Source: Aquila chrysaetos chrysaetos (taxonomy: Eukaryota > Chordata > Aves > Accipitriformes > Accipitridae). Taken from it: 64,000 bases of DNA. The notes beneath the pieces were generated by a model. The model did no database searches. It was given only the letters and a program-made list of their open reading frames with translations, and was not told the DNA's origin. The stretch is taken from positions 558,001-622,000 of the forward strand of contig NC_054457.1 of NCBI RefSeq assembly GCF_900496995.4, written 5' to 3'. Within the stretch, counting starts at the first letter, position 1. Every line of letters starts with the position of its first letter. Positions 23,285 through 35,060 of the stretch are shown here, one piece after another. The position numbers and the translations under genes were made by a program.

Positions 23285-24243
23285 ATTTAAAAATGTTTAA
23301 AAACTTATTGAAATTTGTCTGTCTATAACATCCAGCCACAAGGATTATGGTATCTTTTTCTACTAGATTTCAATAGCTAATTCCTTCATTCCTAGTCAAG
23401 TCAGCAAAGTGAGCAACTAAGTACTTTCCTGTACTTCTGTGTATTTTCCTGTACTTCCAAAATTTTTTTTCCTCATCTCTTTACCATACTAATGCTGCAA
23501 GCTTGCATACCTGTTTAAGTCTCCTCTTTTGTCCACAGACCTGTGAGAATGCAAGCCCTGTGGCAGTCTCACCTGGTCTCACTACTCATCATCAATTAAA
23601 TAAGGAATCAGAGGGTGGTGTCTACCAGACACCATACATATGTGTGAAATTTTGTGAGAGGATTGTACTTGAGGGAATCCACATAAGTAAAAACTTCAGG
23701 TTCTGAGATTACCAAAATGTAGGATCTGTGGACTGCTGAGACCAGTTGATAGAGATTAAAGCTCATATCTCAGCTGAACACAAGTTTCTAAAAACCAATG
23801 ATCAGCTGCTTTGGTAGAGTCTTACATATCTTGAATTCATCAGGAGATAATATGGGTCCTATTTCAGCTGGGAGAGCTCAGCCATGGTAAAGCATAACCC
23901 AGTTCAGATGATGATACTTACATTAAAACCATCAAGAATGATTCATGGATGCTTCTGTTCCCAGACTGATGGTTTTAGCATTTTGTTATGCAGCATGCAG
24001 CTGAAGAGACAAAAAGCCCAGTTATTGCTGTTCACAGACATGACCTGCTTCTTTACAAAAAGCCACCAGATAGGCAGCCTCAGCCTGAATGAACGAATGA
24101 ATGAAGGGACAAAAAGGATGTGTTCTTGCCCTGGGGCTAGCCACAGCTCCCAATACTTGTCAGGGAATGGGGAAATATCAGGCCTGTAGCTCTTCTCCCC
24201 TCTCAGAAGGCCTTCAAAACTGAGGGAGTGGTGCTCTTGGTCA
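23285..24243. other. Host noncoding DNA
   Basis: No gene recognised. A GAATGA/ATGAATG simple stretch is near 24085-24105. Confidence 0.55.
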
Positions 24244-24248
24244 GATCC

Positions 24249-24833
24249 TGTCATGGTTTAACCCCAGGCAGTAATTAAGCACCATGCAGCCCCTCACTCA
24301 CTCCCCCCCCACCCAGTGGGATGGGGGAGAGAATCGGAAGGAAAAAGTAAAACTCATGGGTTGAGATAAGAACAGTTTAATAGAACAGAAAAGAAGAAAC
24401 TAATAATGATAATAATAACACTAATAAAATTACAATAATAATAGTAAAAGGATTGGAATATACAAGTGATGCACAATGCAATTGCTCACCACTCGCTGAC
24501 CAATGCCCAGTTAGTTCCCCGAGCGGCGATTCCCCCCAGCCCCACTCCCCCCAGTTTATATACTAGACATGATGTCACATGGTATGGAATACCCCTTTGG
24601 CCACTTTGGGTCAGCTGCCCTGGCTGTGTCCCCTCCCAACTTCTTGTGGCCCTCCAGCCTTCTTGCTGGCTGGGCATGAGAAGCTGAAAAATCCTTGACT
24701 TAGTCTAAACACTACTTAGCAACAACTGAAAACATCAGCGTTATCAACATTCTTCTCATATCTAACTCAAAAACATAGCACTATACCAGCTACTAGGAAG
24801 ACAATTAACTCTATCCCAGCTGAAACCAGGACA
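24249..24833 (-). mobile_element. Solo LTR-I (older copy)
   Basis: 585 bp in minus orientation: TGTCATGG to CCAGGACA on the plus strand. Target duplication GATCC at 24244-24248 and 24834-24838. More diverged from the ERV-B LTRs than the copies at 9849 and 44842, and shares private changes with 40067-40634, so it belongs to an older or sister subfamily. Confidence 0.92.
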
Positions 24834-25486
24834 GATCCAAACGAGGTGGCACGGTGGCCCATCATCTTTGACCATGTTCAGCACCCTGGCGGGCCCAAGG
24901 GGAACCTCCTGGGCATGAGCTAGGGAAAGGGTGGAGGTGAGAGAGAAGTAGCAAGGAGTCACTCAGTTAAGAGCTTAAAAATGAAATCTTTGGTCAATCT
25001 CTTGCTCTTCTCTCCTAGACACATGTTCAGCAGTTAGACATGTTTCCCATCAAGAACTACCAAGGCTCTAACTTCCAGAACAAAGCTCAGTAGCTTCCAT
25101 CTTAAATGAACACATTTTGGGGTGTTTTGATTTGGGGTGCCAGGCTTCAGGTCCACTTTCAGAAGTGCTGAGCACTGCCCACCAAAGGAGGGTTGTCCAC
25201 AGCTGTTGGTGCTCAGTGCCTCTGGAAAATGCATCTCAAGGGATTTATAAACAGATATCCAAAAATCAGGAACAGCTTTTGAAATGTGCAGGCTTCCAAA
25301 GCAGTTGAAGCAGCTCTGTCACTAACCAGCCAACTTGCTACACTGCCAGTCAGGCCTTCTCCAGCAGCAGCTTTTAAAATCACATTTGATTGTTGAGCAA
25401 TTTTATTTATTGCAACTTCTACAAGTGCTACTTTGTGAATATGGGCTTGGAACCACCATCTTTTTGTTGTAGCAGTACTTGTGTCC
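24834..25486. other. Host noncoding DNA between two solo LTRs
   Basis: About 650 bp with no gene recognised. Confidence 0.5.
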
Positions 25487-25491
25487 ACATG

Positions 25492-26401
25492 TGTTTTGGA
25501 TTTGTGTGGTGGGGTTTTGGTAGCAGGGGAGGGGGCTGCAGGGGTGGCTCCTGTGAGAAGCTGCTAGAAGCTTCCCCGGCTCCAAGTCAGACCCGCCTCT
25601 GGCCAAGGCCGACCCAATCAGCGATGGTGGTAGCGCCTCTGGGATAACATATTTAAGAAGGGGAAGCTGCAGTGGGGGAGGGAATTGGAATGTGAGAGAA
25701 ACACCTATGCAGATACTGAGGTCAGTGAAGAAGGAGGGGGAGGAGGTGTGCCAGAGGAGGTGATGTCCCTGCAGCCCGTGGAGGTGAACAGTGGAGCAGA
25801 TGCCCACTTGCAGCCCATGGAGGACCCCACACCAGAGCAGTTGGATGCCCCCAAAGATGGCCGTGACTCCATGGGAAAGCCCGTGCTGGAGCAGTCTGTG
25901 ACTGAAGATCAGCCTGTGGAAAGGACTCACATTGGAGAAGTTCGTGAAGGACTGTCTCCTGTGGGAGGGACCCCACAGTGGAGCAGGGGAAGAGTGAGGA
26001 GTCCTCCCCCTGAGGAGGAAGGAGCAGCAGAGACAATGTATGGTGAACTCACCGCAACCCCCATCCCCCCTGCGCTGCTGGGGGGAGGAAATAGAACCGG
26101 CAGTGGAGTTGAGCCAGGAAGGAGGGAGGGGTGGGGGGAAGGTGTTCTAAGGTTTGGTTTTACTTCCTAATATCCTTGTTTTGATTTGATTTGCAGTAAA
26201 TTAAATTGATTTTGTTTCTTCCCCAAGTTGAGCCTGTCTTTTGCCCATGACCATAAGTGGTGAGTGATCCCTCCCTGTCCTTGTCTCGACCCACGAGCCT
26301 TTCTTTATATTTTCTCCTCCTCATCCCACCGGGGCCGGGGGGGGAGGAGTGAGCAAGTGGCTTCATGGTGCTTTGTTACCGGCTGGGCTTAAACCACGAC
26401 A
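25492..26401 (+). mobile_element. Solo LTR-III
   Basis: 910 bp, TGTTTTGG to CCACGACA. Target duplication ACATG at 25487-25491 and 26402-26406. The U3 shares the GC-rich repeat part with LTR-II, but the 3' end (GCTGGGCTTAAACCACGACA) is of the LTR-I type. Confidence 0.9.
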
Positions 26402-29329
26402 ACATGGTATCTTAGTTGGATCAATTCTGGATCCAAGTGAGAATTCAAGAGAAGCAAAGGAAAAGGATGAGGGAAATTCTTCTTTTTCTTTGGTACACCA
26501 GCCAAAGAATGGCCAGGCTCCCCCACCTGCACTTCCTAGATAACCATCTGTATTTCCACGGATATCCATCTGAATATCTATCTTGGCATTATCTGCAGTT
26601 GATGGCGCAGATCCTTTTTATTTCAGTGGGGCCAGAACTTCACTCAAATTTTTGATAGAGTCAAGGAAAATTGTGAATGCATCCCTGGGGACAAAGCTTT
26701 GTCTTCCTGTGCAAGGTATAAGAATCCCCAGTGGATTTGCATAACTCCAAAACCAGCCCAGCTGAGCCAAAAAAAATATAGGATAGCCTTCCCTGAGCAG
26801 CAGTGTGGTTTGGAGGCCAAGGGTCGGTGTGTGTTGGAGAGAAGGCTGGCTCCTATATGTGGTCCTTGGCAGCACCAAGACACCCAGCTCAGCCTTCAGA
26901 CCACACCAATGCGTTCCTGCAGTTGATACCAATGCTGCCACCACTTGTGCTCCACTCCCCATGACAGCCTTTGAGTGAGATTTGGACGCACAGTTTACCA
27001 GATGACCTTTTTGCTTTCTCAGCTCTGGATAAGAGACAACCTTTGTGATGAAAACAGCTGTGAAGCAAAACAGAGTTACTGGATTTGTGATTTAAGACCT
27101 TTCTTGTGTCATTTTTTGATACTCACCCAGGCTGCTGCTTCTCTCTACCCATAGCTGCAGGCAATGGGGAGTGTTTTCCCTGGTCTCAGGCAGCCAAGAG
27201 GTACCAGCACCTGCTACTGCCTGGGGTTCATTTAAACATTGTAGTTGTTTGGAAGACCTTGAAGAGGGACACCTGGAGCTGTTCAAATCATACACCACCC
27301 AGAACTGCCAGGCTGGCACCCTGCCTACATCCAGATTGTGGCTGGGTACTCAGCTCCTTCCACCACCTGTAAGGGAGCCAGTGTCTGGCAGCCCTGTACC
27401 ATAGAAAGTCTGAATTCCTCCTCTCCACTTGAACTTAGACACCACAAGAAGTTCAACACCTCACAGTTTTGGCTGCTGTGATGCAAGGGCTTAGTGTTTT
27501 TAGGGTGCAATTCAAGTAAGCAAAGGGTGCTGTGCTGGGCCAAAGCCCCACTTCCAGTGTGCTTCAGGCTGAAGATATGATGGCCACCTCCCTTGCCCTG
27601 GCACCTTGTCCTGGGGCCGTCCCCACTCCCCATGGGCCCAGGACCTCCAGAGATCCAAACCTCTGGCCATGCCTGTTTGAAAAGTGTTGGGAGGAGGCTG
27701 GTCCTGGTGGTGAAATTGGGATCCTGGAAATAACTGCTGTGAGAAAAGCTTGGACATCAGTAGTCAAGACTTGATGTGGAATATCATAGCAGCTGTTGGG
27801 AGACTGCAGGCAGGCATGCTTATTGATGGGCATACTTAATGGACAATATACCTTTTGGTCTGGTGTGAACATGATGCTATTACACAAAAGCATCCCTGGA
27901 CACTCTTATCTATTCCATAGCATAGGACTCCATTGGGGGGAACCATAAAATGACCCAGTTCACCTCTTAATATCTTCTTATAATGTAAGAAGAAATCAGA
28001 TATAGAGAGTAAATTTTATTTGCCCCAGCCACAATAAAACTATAATTGGAAATTCAAGACATATATAGACAGCACATGAGAGTGTGGATTTACCTAACAC
28101 ATAGATTAAATTGTTTGAGAACACTTCATCTTTACATTAACTTTTTCCCTGCAAAGCTGCCAAGGTCAGTAAGACCTTGGTTCATCTGCTGCGTAAGTGC
28201 CAGTTGCTTAAGTCAGAGCAGCTGTGGGACAAGTCTCTTGAAACATTCCTACCTCCCAAATTTGTGAATTGGTGGAGAATCTCACAAATGTGTGTCAGAA
28301 CCTTTTCCAGCCCTCCTTGTCCCCTACTGCCATTTAGGTTTTCTAATGCAGCATATTTCTCCATGTTCCTCTGAACATACCTGCCCTCTGGGGTGAGAAA
28401 ACAGAGCATTAGCTAAAAACTTGCTTAGCAACATTTACTGGAAGTGTTCATCGCGCTCTTTCTTGTTCAACTGAAGAGCAATACATACAGTACTTACTGC
28501 ACATGAACCATAAATCCTTGTGGCTGATGCACTCTGCACAGGTGTCGATAGATGAGTAATGCAGTCTTCACATCCCATGAAAGACCTTTTTTTTAATCTT
28601 TTTTGCAATTGGCTTTTTTAAATTTCTAACTTAGGCTACCCATACGTAAGACCAAATTCTGTGGGAGTCTCTGGGCCCAGGGTCTGAGCTAGCTTTTTGC
28701 ATGCATGAAGCTGAACATTCAGTCCCTGAAATGGCTAGAGAGTCCCAAAGTGAAGGATATTAAAACCTAATTTTCAGTCTTAATTTTAGAAAAAGCTGCT
28801 CCAGTGTTATATGGTACAGAGATATCTCATTAGCTCATACCAGATCCCTGCCTTTGGAGGGCTCTTTCACTGTGCTAATGGCACTTTGACATTTTGTGGA
28901 TTAATCTTTCAGGTTCCATAATCAATTTAACATTAACATTCATGTAAACTATTAATGAAATAATATTAAAAAAGAAAAATGTTACAACAATACTGCAACA
29001 TTTTAATGCCTCATTAAAATCATTAGTAATGCTAATATTAAAGAACTTACTTCATCTTTCAGAGAACCCCAAATAAATCATAATCAAATGTTTGCTAACG
29101 TACAGCCAGAGAAATAATTTATACATTGCTGGCATATAGGCATCACGTACGCTAAAGATGACACCATAAGGTCATATTATTAAGCATTCACAACTAGTTC
29201 TGGCTTTGGAAACTCTCTGTACACAGTATTATTTTATAATTATCATTAAACATACTGAATATTGTTTGTGGTTTTTATTTATGAGAAAAATATATAGTGT
29301 GCCTCTCAGCCAGCCAGTGCTTTCATGGA
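26402..29329. other. Host noncoding DNA
   Basis: About 2.9 kb. Open frames of up to about 110 codons exist on both strands at 26600-27900 but none has a recognisable domain. 28900-29080 is very AT-rich (ATTAATGAAATAATATTAAA-type). Confidence 0.5.
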
Positions 29330-30458
29330 TGTGATGGGTTGACCCTGGCTGGTTGCCAGGTGCCCACCAAAGCCGTTCTATCACTCCCCCTCCTCAGCTG
29401 GACAGGGGAGAGAAAATATAACAAAGAGCTTGTGGGTCGAGATAAGGACAGATCACTCACCACTTACCGTCACGGGCAAAACAGACTCAACTTGGGGAAA
29501 ATTATTACAAATCAACCAGAGTAGGGTAATGAGAAAGAAAACCGAATCTCAGAACACCTTCCCTCCACCCCTCCCTTCTTCCCGGGCACAACTTCACTCC
29601 CGGCTTCTCTACCAACCCCCCCAGCGGCACAGGGGGACGGGGAATGGGGTTTACGGTCAGTTCATCACACGTTGTTTTCTGCCGCTTCATCCTCCTCAGG
29701 GGGAGGACTCATCACACTCTTCCCTGCTCCAGCGTGGGGTCCCACCCACGGGAGACAGTCCTCCACGAACTTCTCCAACGTGGGCCCTTCCCACGGGCTG
29801 CAGTTCTTCACGAACTGCTCCAGCATGGGTCCTTTCCACGACGTGCAGTCCTTCAGGAGCGCACTGCTCCAGCGTGGGTCCCCCACGGGGTCACAAGTCC
29901 TGCCAGAAAACCTGCTCCGTGGGCTCCTCTCTCCACAGATCCGCAGGTCCTGCCAGGAGCCTGCTCCAGCGCGGGGTTCCCACGGGGTCACAGCCTCCTT
30001 CGGGAACCCACCTGCTCCGGCGTGGAGTCCTCCACGGGCTGCAGGTGGATATCTGCTCCACCGTGGACCTCCATGGACTGCAGGGGGACAGCCTGCCTCA
30101 CCATGGTCTTCACCACGGGCTGCAGGGGAATCTCTGCTCCGGCGCCTGGAGCATCTCCTCCCCCTCCTTCTTCACTGACCTTGGTGTCCGCAGGGTTGTT
30201 TCTCCTACATGTTCTCACTCCTCTCTCCGGCTGCCGAATTCTGCCTGTCCCAACTTTTTTCCTTCTTAAAAATGTTATCACAGAGGCGTTACCACTATCG
30301 CTGATTGGCTCGGCCTTGGCCGGCGGCGGGTCCGTCTTAGAGCCGGCTGGTATTGGCTCTCTCTCGAACACAGGGGAAGCTTCCAGCAACTTCTTACAGA
30401 AGCCACCCCTGTAACACCCCCCCCCGCTACCAAAACCTTGCCACACAAAACCAATACA
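29330..30458 (-). mobile_element. LTR-II copy abutting truncated ERV-C
   Basis: 1129 bp, minus orientation: TGTGATGGG to CCAATACA on the plus strand. Flanks are ATGGA on the left and CTACG on the right: no target duplication. On the right it joins directly to the ERV-C RNase H coding sequence; on the left it joins host-like DNA. See the findings for the inferred deletion. Confidence 0.88.
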
Positions 30459-30730
30459 CTACGCAAAGTGCCACAGCTCGATATTTCCAAATTTTTCCTT
30501 CTCGCTTTGACGAGGCATCTGTAAACCAGACATTTTACAATTGTCCAGAAAACGGAGGAGCTACTTGTATTACAGACAAAAGCTCGGGTGTTTCCCTATC
30601 TGGGTTTACCTCATCTTGTATATTTAACACTTTCGCGGCTCCTCCAGATACAGAAAAAATTTCACAATAGCGTTCTATTTGTGCATACCATTTCCTCACA
30701 GAGGCTCTCTGGGCCACCCCGTCGGGGGGG
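30459..30730 (-). pseudogene. pol: ERV-C RNase H, 5' fragment
   Basis: The minus strand encodes a WFTDASS motif (near 30535-30515), the first catalytic Asp region of RNase H, and runs to WKYRAVAL before it is cut at 30459 by the LTR-II copy. A stop and a frameshift precede the motif near 30540. The remaining acidic residues of the domain are not in the window. Confidence 0.75.
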
Positions 30731-31960
30731 GGGAGTTCCTGCCAAAACTGCTTTGATCACTTTAAATGGACCTCTGAGCACTATAGGTTGTTGCCGGATG
30801 GTCTGTTCGGCTTCTCTCAGAGCTAAACTAACTACAAATAGACCTTTTTCCCAAGTTGTATACCTTTTTTTCAGCATCTTTAAAGCTACGAGAATAAAAA
30901 CCAATGGGCCGAACAGGCCCCTCTGGACCCTTTTGCCACAAATGGATTGACAGTCCAGTTTTGGCAATCCCCCACTCAATTTGAACCGGGTCTGTTGGGT
31001 GAATGGGACCAAGGGCCTGATAGGCATTCGCTTCAAATACCAACAACTGTAAAGCCTCGTCATGGACCTGAGTCCATTCCCACTGAGCTCTCTTTCGCAA
31101 CAAGTCATACAGGGGTCTAGCAATAATTGAGAAATCAGGAATATGTTTCCTCCAAAGCACAAGCAACCCTAGTGCATGCTGTAAGTCTTTCTTTGACTCT
31201 GGCATCTTGATCTGATCAAGAGAGGAAAGGGTATCCGGTGGGATACATGTCATGCCTCCCTTCCACCAGATTCCTAAAAATTTTACCTCACTTGAAGGGG
31301 TTTGTATCTTCTCAGGTGGAATTGTCAACCCTATACTTTCTAAATGGGTGATGATGTCGTTCTGGGTCTCTCTAACTTCTTCTACCTGACTCCCTCCTAT
31401 GAGCACATCAGCTATATATTGATAGATCTTTACCTCTGCTTTTACGGGAATTCTTTCCAGCTCTTGCGCATGGTGAGCCAGCGTGGGGGAGTGCTTGTAT
31501 CCTTGAGGCAGTCGTGTAAAGGTGTACTGTTGTCCTTCCCAGGTGAAGGCAAAGCGATCCTGGTCCTCAGGTTGTAAAGGGACCATAAAAAACATATCCT
31601 TAACATCAATTGTTGCCATGACAGGGTGGGATTGTTCCTGAATGGCAGCTATCAATTCAGCAGTTTGGTACAGCAGCTGTTAGTGGACCTGTGTTGGCAT
31701 TGAGCCTCCTGTAATCTATTGTCAATCTCCATTTGCCGTTTGGTTTTCGGACTGGCCATGCTGGAGAGTTGAAGGGGGAGTGAGTGGGAACTACAACCCC
31801 TTGTTTCTTTAAATCCTCCAGAACTGGCATAATTCCTTCTCTTGCTCCTAGAGGCACTGGGTAGGGTTTAACATTTGTCAATTTGGAAGGGGGGAGGGTA
31901 GGTGCTGCTTGCAATAGACGCACCTCTGTGCCGGATGTTTCGGCCAATTGCCTAATCTGA
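30731..31960 (-). pseudogene. pol: ERV-C reverse transcriptase with altered catalytic box
   Basis: RT continuing from protease. Blocks in order: WPVRKPNGKWRLTIDYRRLN (about 31760-31705), a frameshift near 31660, MATIDVKDMFF, LPQGYKHSP (about 31510-31485) and the catalytic box Tyr-Ile-Ala-Asp at 31418-31407, where a Tyr-Ile-Asp-Asp box is expected. Replacing the first catalytic Asp of the box by Ala (codon GCT) is predicted to abolish polymerase activity. The thumb, with FLGIWW near 31265, and connection region run on to about 30830 and then break. Confidence 0.84.
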
Positions 31961-32376
31961 GGGACACCAAAAGACCATGAGTTTCCCTGGGTGTCACGCC
32001 ACTGTCTACCCTTCAAAACATCTATACCTAGAAGATTCATCTGGAAGGATCCTACGGCCACCATGGTATTGACAGGGTTTTCCTCCCCTGGCAACCATAG
32101 TGTCACCGGAGTCATAGGCACTGATTGTGTTTTTCCCAAGGCATTTAAGACAATCAGATTTCTAGATGGAATTGAGATTCCACATTGTTCTGCTTCAGTC
32201 CGCCTTAGCGCAGTAATTTGTGCCCCAGTATCAATTAAAAAGGTCACCGGTCTTTTCCTTGGTCCTACAGCAATAGTAATCAGTAAATCCCCTTTAGTAT
32301 TGCAGGTGAGTTGTCTAACAAACATCCATCCTCCGCCTCCCCCCTCACCTTCAGGGGGCAGAGGGTCTAGTTTCCC
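31961..32376 (-). pseudogene. pro: ERV-C protease, entered by -1 frameshift
   Basis: Protease in the -1 frame relative to gag. The frame is open from the GGGAAAC heptamer at 32376-32370 and past the gag stop. A short Gly-rich linker is followed by the active site FLIDTGAQ (about 32240-32215) with Asp-Thr-Gly intact, and by LLGIDVL (about 32035-32010). The frame is continuous into RT until the break at about 31660. Synthesis would need ribosomal frameshifting. Confidence 0.85.
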
Positions 32377-33859
32377 GCCACCTTCTTCTCCCTAGCCGGC
32401 TCCTCCTCAAGGTCTATCAAGGGTGGGGCACTAGGGGTTGGTTTGGAAACGGCCCTTTGCCCTGACCAATTCTGCACAAGTTGCTCCAATTTTTGGGTCG
32501 GGAGTCTGTCCATCAAGTCCCAGGGAATGCCTTTCTGAAGCCCTAGCTGCCACAGTCCCTGTCGAGTTAGGGGCCTCTCTTTTCCAGGGGGTAATTGCCG
32601 CCCACTAAGTCGTTGTACGATCCTGTTTTCAGTTCTTTGAGACAATCCCCCAATGGGGCCATATTTTCTCCCAGAATTAATCAATTCCTGAGCTATCTCT
32701 CCCCATGTCCATACTTTTCTCCCTAACTGCCGATGATCAGGGGACATTTTCCCCTCCAGAGTGGCCATAAATCTTTCTCCATCGGGGGTTTTTTGAATCC
32801 TCCCTTGCAATTGAATTCCAATGGGTTTCAGAGAGTCGGGAAGTCCCCGTATCAGAGGAGTCATCCTCTCTGGGTCCACAGGCATCATCATCGGGGAGCC
32901 CTGGTGGGGCTTGAGCTCCCGATCATACATCATCTGGAGACATGCCGCCTTTTGCACACTTTCCACTAACTGATCCACCGTACCGGTTATGGCAAGGGGA
33001 TCTCCCCTCTCCAAGGGGTTCAGCCCTCCGGCCCAATACGCAGCTCTCTGAGTCAATGACCATGGGGCTCGGCGATCGCCAGTAGTTAGAAACACACCCG
33101 GACCCCAATATCCTTCTGCTTCTTTCTCTGACAACAAAATTCCATCCCCTCCTGACAAAGACACTCTCCACACATACTCTGTCTCCGATTCCTTCGCAGC
33201 CCTTGCAAAATCTTTTTTCAGCTTTGCTAAATCAGTTGCTGTAAATGGGACTTCTTTGGTGATAACCTGAGGACGGTCATCACTATCATCCTCATACACA
33301 TACTCTGTTTTAATCAGTGGATACATATGTGGGAGGCTTTCTATGGTTTCTTTTGCCCTCTGCAAATCTCCTTGGGGGTAGATTTGCCGTATCCCTTTCT
33401 CCGCAAGCGTCACTTCTACCTCCGCCTGTGTATCCGCCTCTCTCAAAAGTTGATTCCTCAATTCCTCTTTTAATATCACATTTTGGTTCCTTTCCTCCTC
33501 CAGTAATTGCTTACTTTCAATTGTTCCTGCAAATTTTTGTTTACCATCTGCAGGGAGTCTATTACATTATCAGTTTGACAAGACTTCTGCTTTCTCTCTT
33601 CCACCGCAGCTATCAGACTCGCTCCCAACACCGCACAAATTATAGCTTTTCCTTTCCCCTTCTTAATCTTAGCTTCCTTCTGCAAGATTCTTATCCTATC
33701 TACCACACTCTGTGGTTGAAACCAGTGGTTTTTCGCCCCATCTTGTCCCTGGAGTGAGGGGCGAGATCGGTGCGCCTCTAAAAGACCATATAGTTTATCT
33801 ATTCCTTCAACCCGTGAGGGCACAAAATCACAAACATCAACAGTTTTCTGAGCATCCAT
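32367..33859 (-). pseudogene. gag: ERV-C gag, one frameshift
   Basis: Structural gene. I take the ATG at 33859 (MDAQKTVDV) as start; an in-frame ATG at 33904 is also possible. The first part (33859 to about 33515) ends in a coiled-coil-like segment; a one-base frameshift near 33515 moves the rest into the frame ending at TAG 32369-32367. Features: an acidic EDDSDD segment near 33285, a capsid-like region with many Trp and Pro residues to about 32560, and a PSAPPL late-domain-like motif near 32425. No zinc knuckle is visible. The stop is preceded directly by GGGAAAC, the slippery site. Confidence 0.8.
32370..32376 (-). promoter_or_regulatory. Gag-pro -1 ribosomal frameshift heptamer in ERV-C
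   Basis: The minus strand reads G GGA AAC TAG in the gag frame: an X XXY YYZ heptamer immediately before the gag stop. Eight bases after the TAG, a CCCCC run can pair with a GGGGG run across a 9-base loop, a plausible stimulating hairpin. GGGAAAC is the gag-pro site of Mason-Pfizer-type viruses. Confidence 0.82.
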
Positions 33860-33892
33860 TTTCTCTAACACAAAGCAGGGGGGTCTGCGTCC

Positions 33893-34132
33893 TGAGAGGG
33901 TCACAACTTAACAACAAATTCCCCCTATTTGCTCTCAGAAGGGCACACTTCAAAGTTACAGACCAACACAAAGGAGGGGGTTACTTCCTGAGAGGGTCCC
34001 ACAGTAGTACCAAATTCCCCCTTTTCACTCTCAGAAGGACACACTTCAAAGTTACACGCTAACTCAAAGGATGGGGTTACGTCCTGAGAGGGCCACACAT
34101 GAGTATCCAAATTCCCCCTATTCACTCCCAGG
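33893..34132 (-). repeat. About 96-bp tandem repeat in ERV-C leader
   Basis: About 2.5 copies starting with TGAGAGGG on the plus strand (33893, 33990 and 34085), each with AAATTCCCCC, CTCTCAGAAGG and CACACTTCAAAGTTACA blocks. Lies between PBS and gag. Confidence 0.85.
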
Positions 34133-34194
34133 AGCCAGACTGCACATTAACACAAAAATTCCACAACAAAGTAGTACAGCACTCTCATCTCTGG

Positions 34195-34214
34195 GGATCC
34201 TGTCCGTGACGCCA
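34195..34214 (-). other. ERV-C primer binding site, tRNA-Ser-like
   Basis: The minus strand reads TGGCGTCACGGACAGGATCC, ten bases from the LTR end. It resembles the complement of a vertebrate tRNA-Ser 3' end (family ending CCTGTTCGTGACGCCA) with two mismatches or so. The assignment is my reading without a tRNA database. Confidence 0.65.
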
Positions 34215-34224
34215 ATTTAAAAAA

Positions 34225-35060
34225 TGTCCCGATCCAATATCGGGGAGGGTTCTTAAATGATCCCAAGAGCGAGATTAAGACACAAACGAGGTCAGATGCC
34301 GTACAACCTTACAAGTTTTATTTCCTATAACAACTGATAATAGCGACAGGACAGAGGGAAGAAGAAAGGAAAAAGAGGCAGACCTAAGCAAGAAAACGGG
34401 AGAGATGCAGCAAGACTAGTTATCACCACCACGAAGCCAGCAACGTCCCGTTGACTCGGTCTCGGTGCAGGTGATGGGGGTCCAAGTTCCAGGTTGCAGC
34501 AGACAGACGACGATGACAAGTCCCAGTTTCAAGCGCTGATTATCAATCCCTTGCAGTTCCTTTCAGTTCCTTTTTCCAGTCCCTTGCAGTTCCTTTTTCG
34601 AGGGAGGAGTACGCAGTTTTTCCAAAGAGTTCAGCCATTCCCACAGAGACTGCTAGCTTCAGGCGGATATGGTGATTTCTTCAGGGCCTTCAGCACGTAC
34701 TCCCCACAGCAACAGGATGCTGAGGCTAGCAAATGGTCAGCAAAGTCGAGACAAATATAGTCCAACAGTCTCTTACAGTCTCTTACACCATCCAGGAGCA
34801 GTTTGCACTCTTTGCACTGGCTCACCCTCATGCAGAGTGTGTCTTTTGGGGGTGTCCTGGAGTCCTACGCCCTGAACACAATGCCACTCTGACCCTGGGA
34901 AGAGGGCAGGCAATAGGCAATCTAGATAACAGGAAATCTCGATGGTCCTCCTCCTTGTACAGGGTGTTTCCATAGAGGGTAGTTTTGGCATGATTTGTCT
35001 CGTCCAAACAGTACAATTTCTGAAGCTCCTTTTGTTGCACTAGTCAGTAGTCTAACACAA
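34225..35060 (-). repeat. ERV-C 5' LTR, outer boundary approximate
   Basis: The inner end is TGTCCCGATCC on the plus strand at 34225, next to the PBS spacer. A TATATTTG lies on the minus strand near 34760 and an ATAAAA signal near 34320. With no second LTR for comparison the right end, about 35060, is a guess. Confidence 0.6.

Larger units (their letters stand above)
30459..35060 (-). mobile_element. ERV-C: truncated endogenous retrovirus with tRNA-Ser-like PBS
   Basis: Read on the minus strand: 5' LTR (right end not fixed, about 35060 to 34225), PBS 34214-34195, leader repeat, gag, frameshift heptamer, protease, RT, start of RNase H, then an abrupt end at the LTR-II copy. The rest of RNase H, integrase, any env and the 3' LTR are absent from the window. 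Gag lacks a zinc knuckle and has a PSAP late-domain motif. I cannot place the virus in a class with confidence. Confidence 0.85.

Noticed and set aside
24466..24687. Short frame shared with 40222-40488
   Set aside because: Both lie inside diverged LTR-I copies; the similarity is repeat homology.
26407..28400. Several 70-110 codon frames as host genes
   Set aside because: No known domain, no codon pattern and present on both strands.
29430..30414. Long open frames of 250-280 codons in the LTR-II copy
   Set aside because: They recur in other frames and copies of LTR-II, follow the GC-rich repeat and lack stop codons by composition. No recognisable domain.
29330..30458. LTR-II copy as the 3' LTR of ERV-C
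   Set aside because: The ERV-C 5' LTR (34225 onward) has unrelated sequence, and the join falls inside RNase H coding sequence, not after a polypurine tract.
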